Source: Methanobrevibacter sp.
GTDB lineage: Archaea > Methanobacteriota > Methanobacteria > Methanobacteriales > Methanobacteriaceae
Reading direction: 5' to 3'
Length of the DNA: 52,114 nucleotides
Assembly: GCF_017468685.1 (NCBI RefSeq)
Contig: NZ_JAFUHT010000021.1
Span: forward strand, 1-52,114
Position 1 is the stretch's first letter. The number at the start of each line of letters is the position of its first letter. Positions 50,339-52,114 of this stretch are shown piece by piece. The notes under the pieces were generated by a model. It had not been told where the DNA came from and did no database searches. It worked only from the letters and a program-made list of their open reading frames with translations. The translations under genes and the position numbers were made by a program.

Positions 50339-52114
50339 CTATTTAAGTTCAACAATATCATTATCGATTTTAACTCTATTATTTGCAATCATTAAATCAA
50401 GAACCCCATTAATTCTTGTTGCTGTCTTTTTGGATGTTGATTTGAATCCAAAATTACGTGAAGTTTCCTTTGCAATTTGTTTTGTTGAGACATTCTGATT
50501 GTATGTCAATACAAGTTCTATACTTTTTGCTATCTCTTCATCTGAAATCAAGTCTATATTAGGTTTATTCCTTTTTCTAATGAGTACATTATTATTTGAA
50601 GCATCATATAAAAAGTCACCAATTTTAATTATCTTACCTGAGCTTTCTGCATTTTCAATAGCTGAATTAACAGTTTTTTTCAAATTAGCTCCTGCACGTT
50701 TGATATTGCAGCTGTCTTTTATTCTTTTTGTGACTTCACTAACATGAATTGGTCCTTCAATATCAACAATCAGTTTAACGGAATCTGCAACATTGTCTAT
50801 AGGTTTCTTATACAAGTCATCTGAAGAGTTCAAACCAATATCAGATGACTGGACATAATCTACAATGTTATCTTCAAGTTTCTTTTTGCCAGGAAGCTTA
50901 TGATTGTCAAATGCTTTAAGTTGATTGTCCTGCCTGAATCTTTCTTTTTCAATTTCTTTATAATCTTCATTTGCAGATTGGATGATATCCTCTAAAGCTT
51001 GATCTTTTAGCTCTTCTCTTCTGTGTTGTTCATGAACTGGAACTATCACATTTTCATCACTTTGGATTTCTTTTTTAAGAGCATCCATTTTCATTTCCCT
51101 TTCTATTCTGATTTCCTCTTTTTCGGCAAATGTCAATTCTTCCTCTTTTTCTATAATTTTATCAGAATCATCATCACTTGGCATATTTAAATAGTCTGCA
51201 GGATTATATTCCTCAGTCCTGTCAACTACAGAGACATAGTCGATTTTTGTTGGATTTTCTATTTCTTTTAAGGACTTGTTGATATATTTCATATCCTTTT
51301 TGATTCCTTTGATAGATTCCTTGACTGAACGTGGCTTTTCTTCTTCATAGTAGAAATTGTTTTTTCTGAGTTTGCTTGTCACATCATTTGAACCCTTATA
51401 ATAAGTAACCCCATCATCCGGTATAGGTTCCTGAGTAACTTTTTTATCAACTTCTCCAACCATTGCATCATTTTGAATAAAGTCTTCATTATCTTCAATA
51501 GAATTGATTTCAACTTCATTATTTGAATCGTTATTTTGTGATTCTTGAACTAAATCATCATCCTCTAAATCAAATACTTTCTTATCCCCATCAATCTCAA
51601 CATCATCAAATGTTTCATCCAAGTAATCATTTTTGGCATCATCAACAATATTTAACACATCGTCATCATCATTATCCCAGTCAGGCAGATTATCATTGAA
51701 GATGTTTAATTCCTCATCATAGTCATCAAATTCATCATCACCAATGATTTCAGCTTCAACAACCAAATCATCCTTTGGAGCAGGTTTATGCAACGGTTCC
51801 TCATCATCATCAATGAATTCACCCTTAACTGTTTTGACTTCCTGAGGTTCCAACCTAGTTTCACCACCTACAACATCTGAAATGATGGACTTGACAAAAT
51901 TGGTTCTTTTGGATTTTTGATAAACTGAAGACTCTTCTGCAATATCAGAAACATTATCTTGGCTATCAGAACCTGAATCCTCCTCCTGACTGTGATCAAC
52001 ATAAATATAATCATCATCAGAACCCAAATCAACCCTAGGCTCATCAGCATCCTCATCCAAACCTGAATCATCATGACTATGGTCAACATAAATATAATCA
52101 TCATCAGAACCCAA
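50339..52114 (-). CDS. Acidic protein with DUF3320-like C-terminus, 5' end cut by window
   Basis: At least 591 residues; the frame is open to the right edge. The start has two 29-residue acidic repeats (LGSDDDYIYVDHS...). Residues up to ~440 are highly charged and probably disordered. The last ~140 residues (LIVDIEGPIHVSEVTKRIKDS...GDFLYD and a second helical unit) resemble the DUF3320 domain that closes DUF4011-type superfamily-1 helicases. This may therefore be the tail of a large helicase that begins outside the window. Confidence 0.6.
   Translation of the reverse strand: MGSDDDYIYVDHSHDDSGLDEDADEPRVDLGSDDDYIYVDHSQEEDSGSDSQDNVSDIAEESSVYQKSKRTNFVKSIISDVVGGETRLEPQEVKTVKGEFIDDDEEPLHKPAPKDDLVVEAEIIGDDEFDDYDEELNIFNDNLPDWDNDDDDVLNIVDDAKNDYLDETFDDVEIDGDKKVFDLEDDDLVQESQNNDSNNEVEINSIEDNEDFIQNDAMVGEVDKKVTQEPIPDDGVTYYKGSNDVTSKLRKNNFYYEEEKPRSVKESIKGIKKDMKYINKSLKEIENPTKIDYVSVVDRTEEYNPADYLNMPSDDDSDKIIEKEEELTFAEKEEIRIEREMKMDALKKEIQSDENVIVPVHEQHRREELKDQALEDIIQSANEDYKEIEKERFRQDNQLKAFDNHKLPGKKKLEDNIVDYVQSSDIGLNSSDDLYKKPIDNVADSVKLIVDIEGPIHVSEVTKRIKDSCNIKRAGANLKKTVNSAIENAESSGKIIKIGDFLYDASNNNVLIRKRNKPNIDLISDEEIAKSIELVLTYNQNVSTKQIAKETSRNFGFKSTSKKTATRINGVLDLMIANNRVKIDNDIVELK

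Overview
This window comes from a low-GC methanogenic archaeon of the Methanobacteriales, most likely a Methanobrevibacter from an animal gut. The evidence is a set of methanogen-only genes: mch, mptG (methanopterin synthesis), cfbC (coenzyme F430 synthesis), the MCR-activation ATPase AtwA and a geranylgeranyl reductase for ether lipids. These sit with archaeal TATA promoters, GGTGA-type ribosome binding sites and AT-rich spacers. Most genes are on the minus strand.

Layout: 1-2000 holds the end of an IS1182-like insertion sequence and decayed AT-rich DNA. 2000-7100 holds mch, a large cytoplasmic LRR protein, a nitroreductase and a ClC antiporter. 7100-8720 holds a dead GNAT acetyltransferase, a 34-residue zinc-ribbon gene, a TFS-type transcription factor and two paralogous membrane proteins. 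8770-12260 holds an ExbB-like proton channel, DUF2149 and DUF2162 proteins and a surface-anchored protein. 12400-15000 holds an aryl-acetate CoA ligase with an ACT partner and a mini ERCC4 nuclease. 15000-22230 holds mptG between two M14-like proteins, ferritin and a Nudix hydrolase around a shared operator, an MFS exporter, a MalY-type lyase and a nitroreductase. 22300-25980 holds a possible self-regulated coiled-coil protein, twin flavodoxin-like proteins, a toxin-antitoxin locus with two antitoxins, and decayed DNA. 25980-27260 is serS.

The most interesting region is 27400-31930, a peptide-maturation (RiPP) locus. It encodes two precursor peptides with nearly the same 25-residue leader but different Cys-rich repeat cores, one radical SAM/SPASM enzyme, a quinone-oxidoreductase-like protein, a flavin-ferredoxin fusion and two HxlR regulators. 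One precursor has 11 intact ACGxD repeats and matches what I recall as the 'ACGX' radical-SAM system. The other has SCC(I/V)D repeats. Both reduce to a shared C-x-x-D unit, which suggests one enzyme making Cys-Asp type crosslinks on two different scaffolds.

The rest is 31950-35180 (Spx/ArsC-like protein, HAD phosphatase, alpha/beta hydrolase, membrane proteins, DNA methyltransferase), 35166-39290 (a fumarate reductase with a possible haem-binding membrane anchor, cfbC and a phospholipid synthase packed as one operon), 39350-42010 (U32 peptidase and purF), 42080-45310 (unknown coiled-coil protein, galE, geranylgeranyl reductase, a 55-residue ferredoxin), 45420-48480 (UspA, AtwA and two small proteins) and 48580-52114 (uvrC and an acidic protein cut by the window edge). 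No rRNA, tRNA or CRISPR array was seen.
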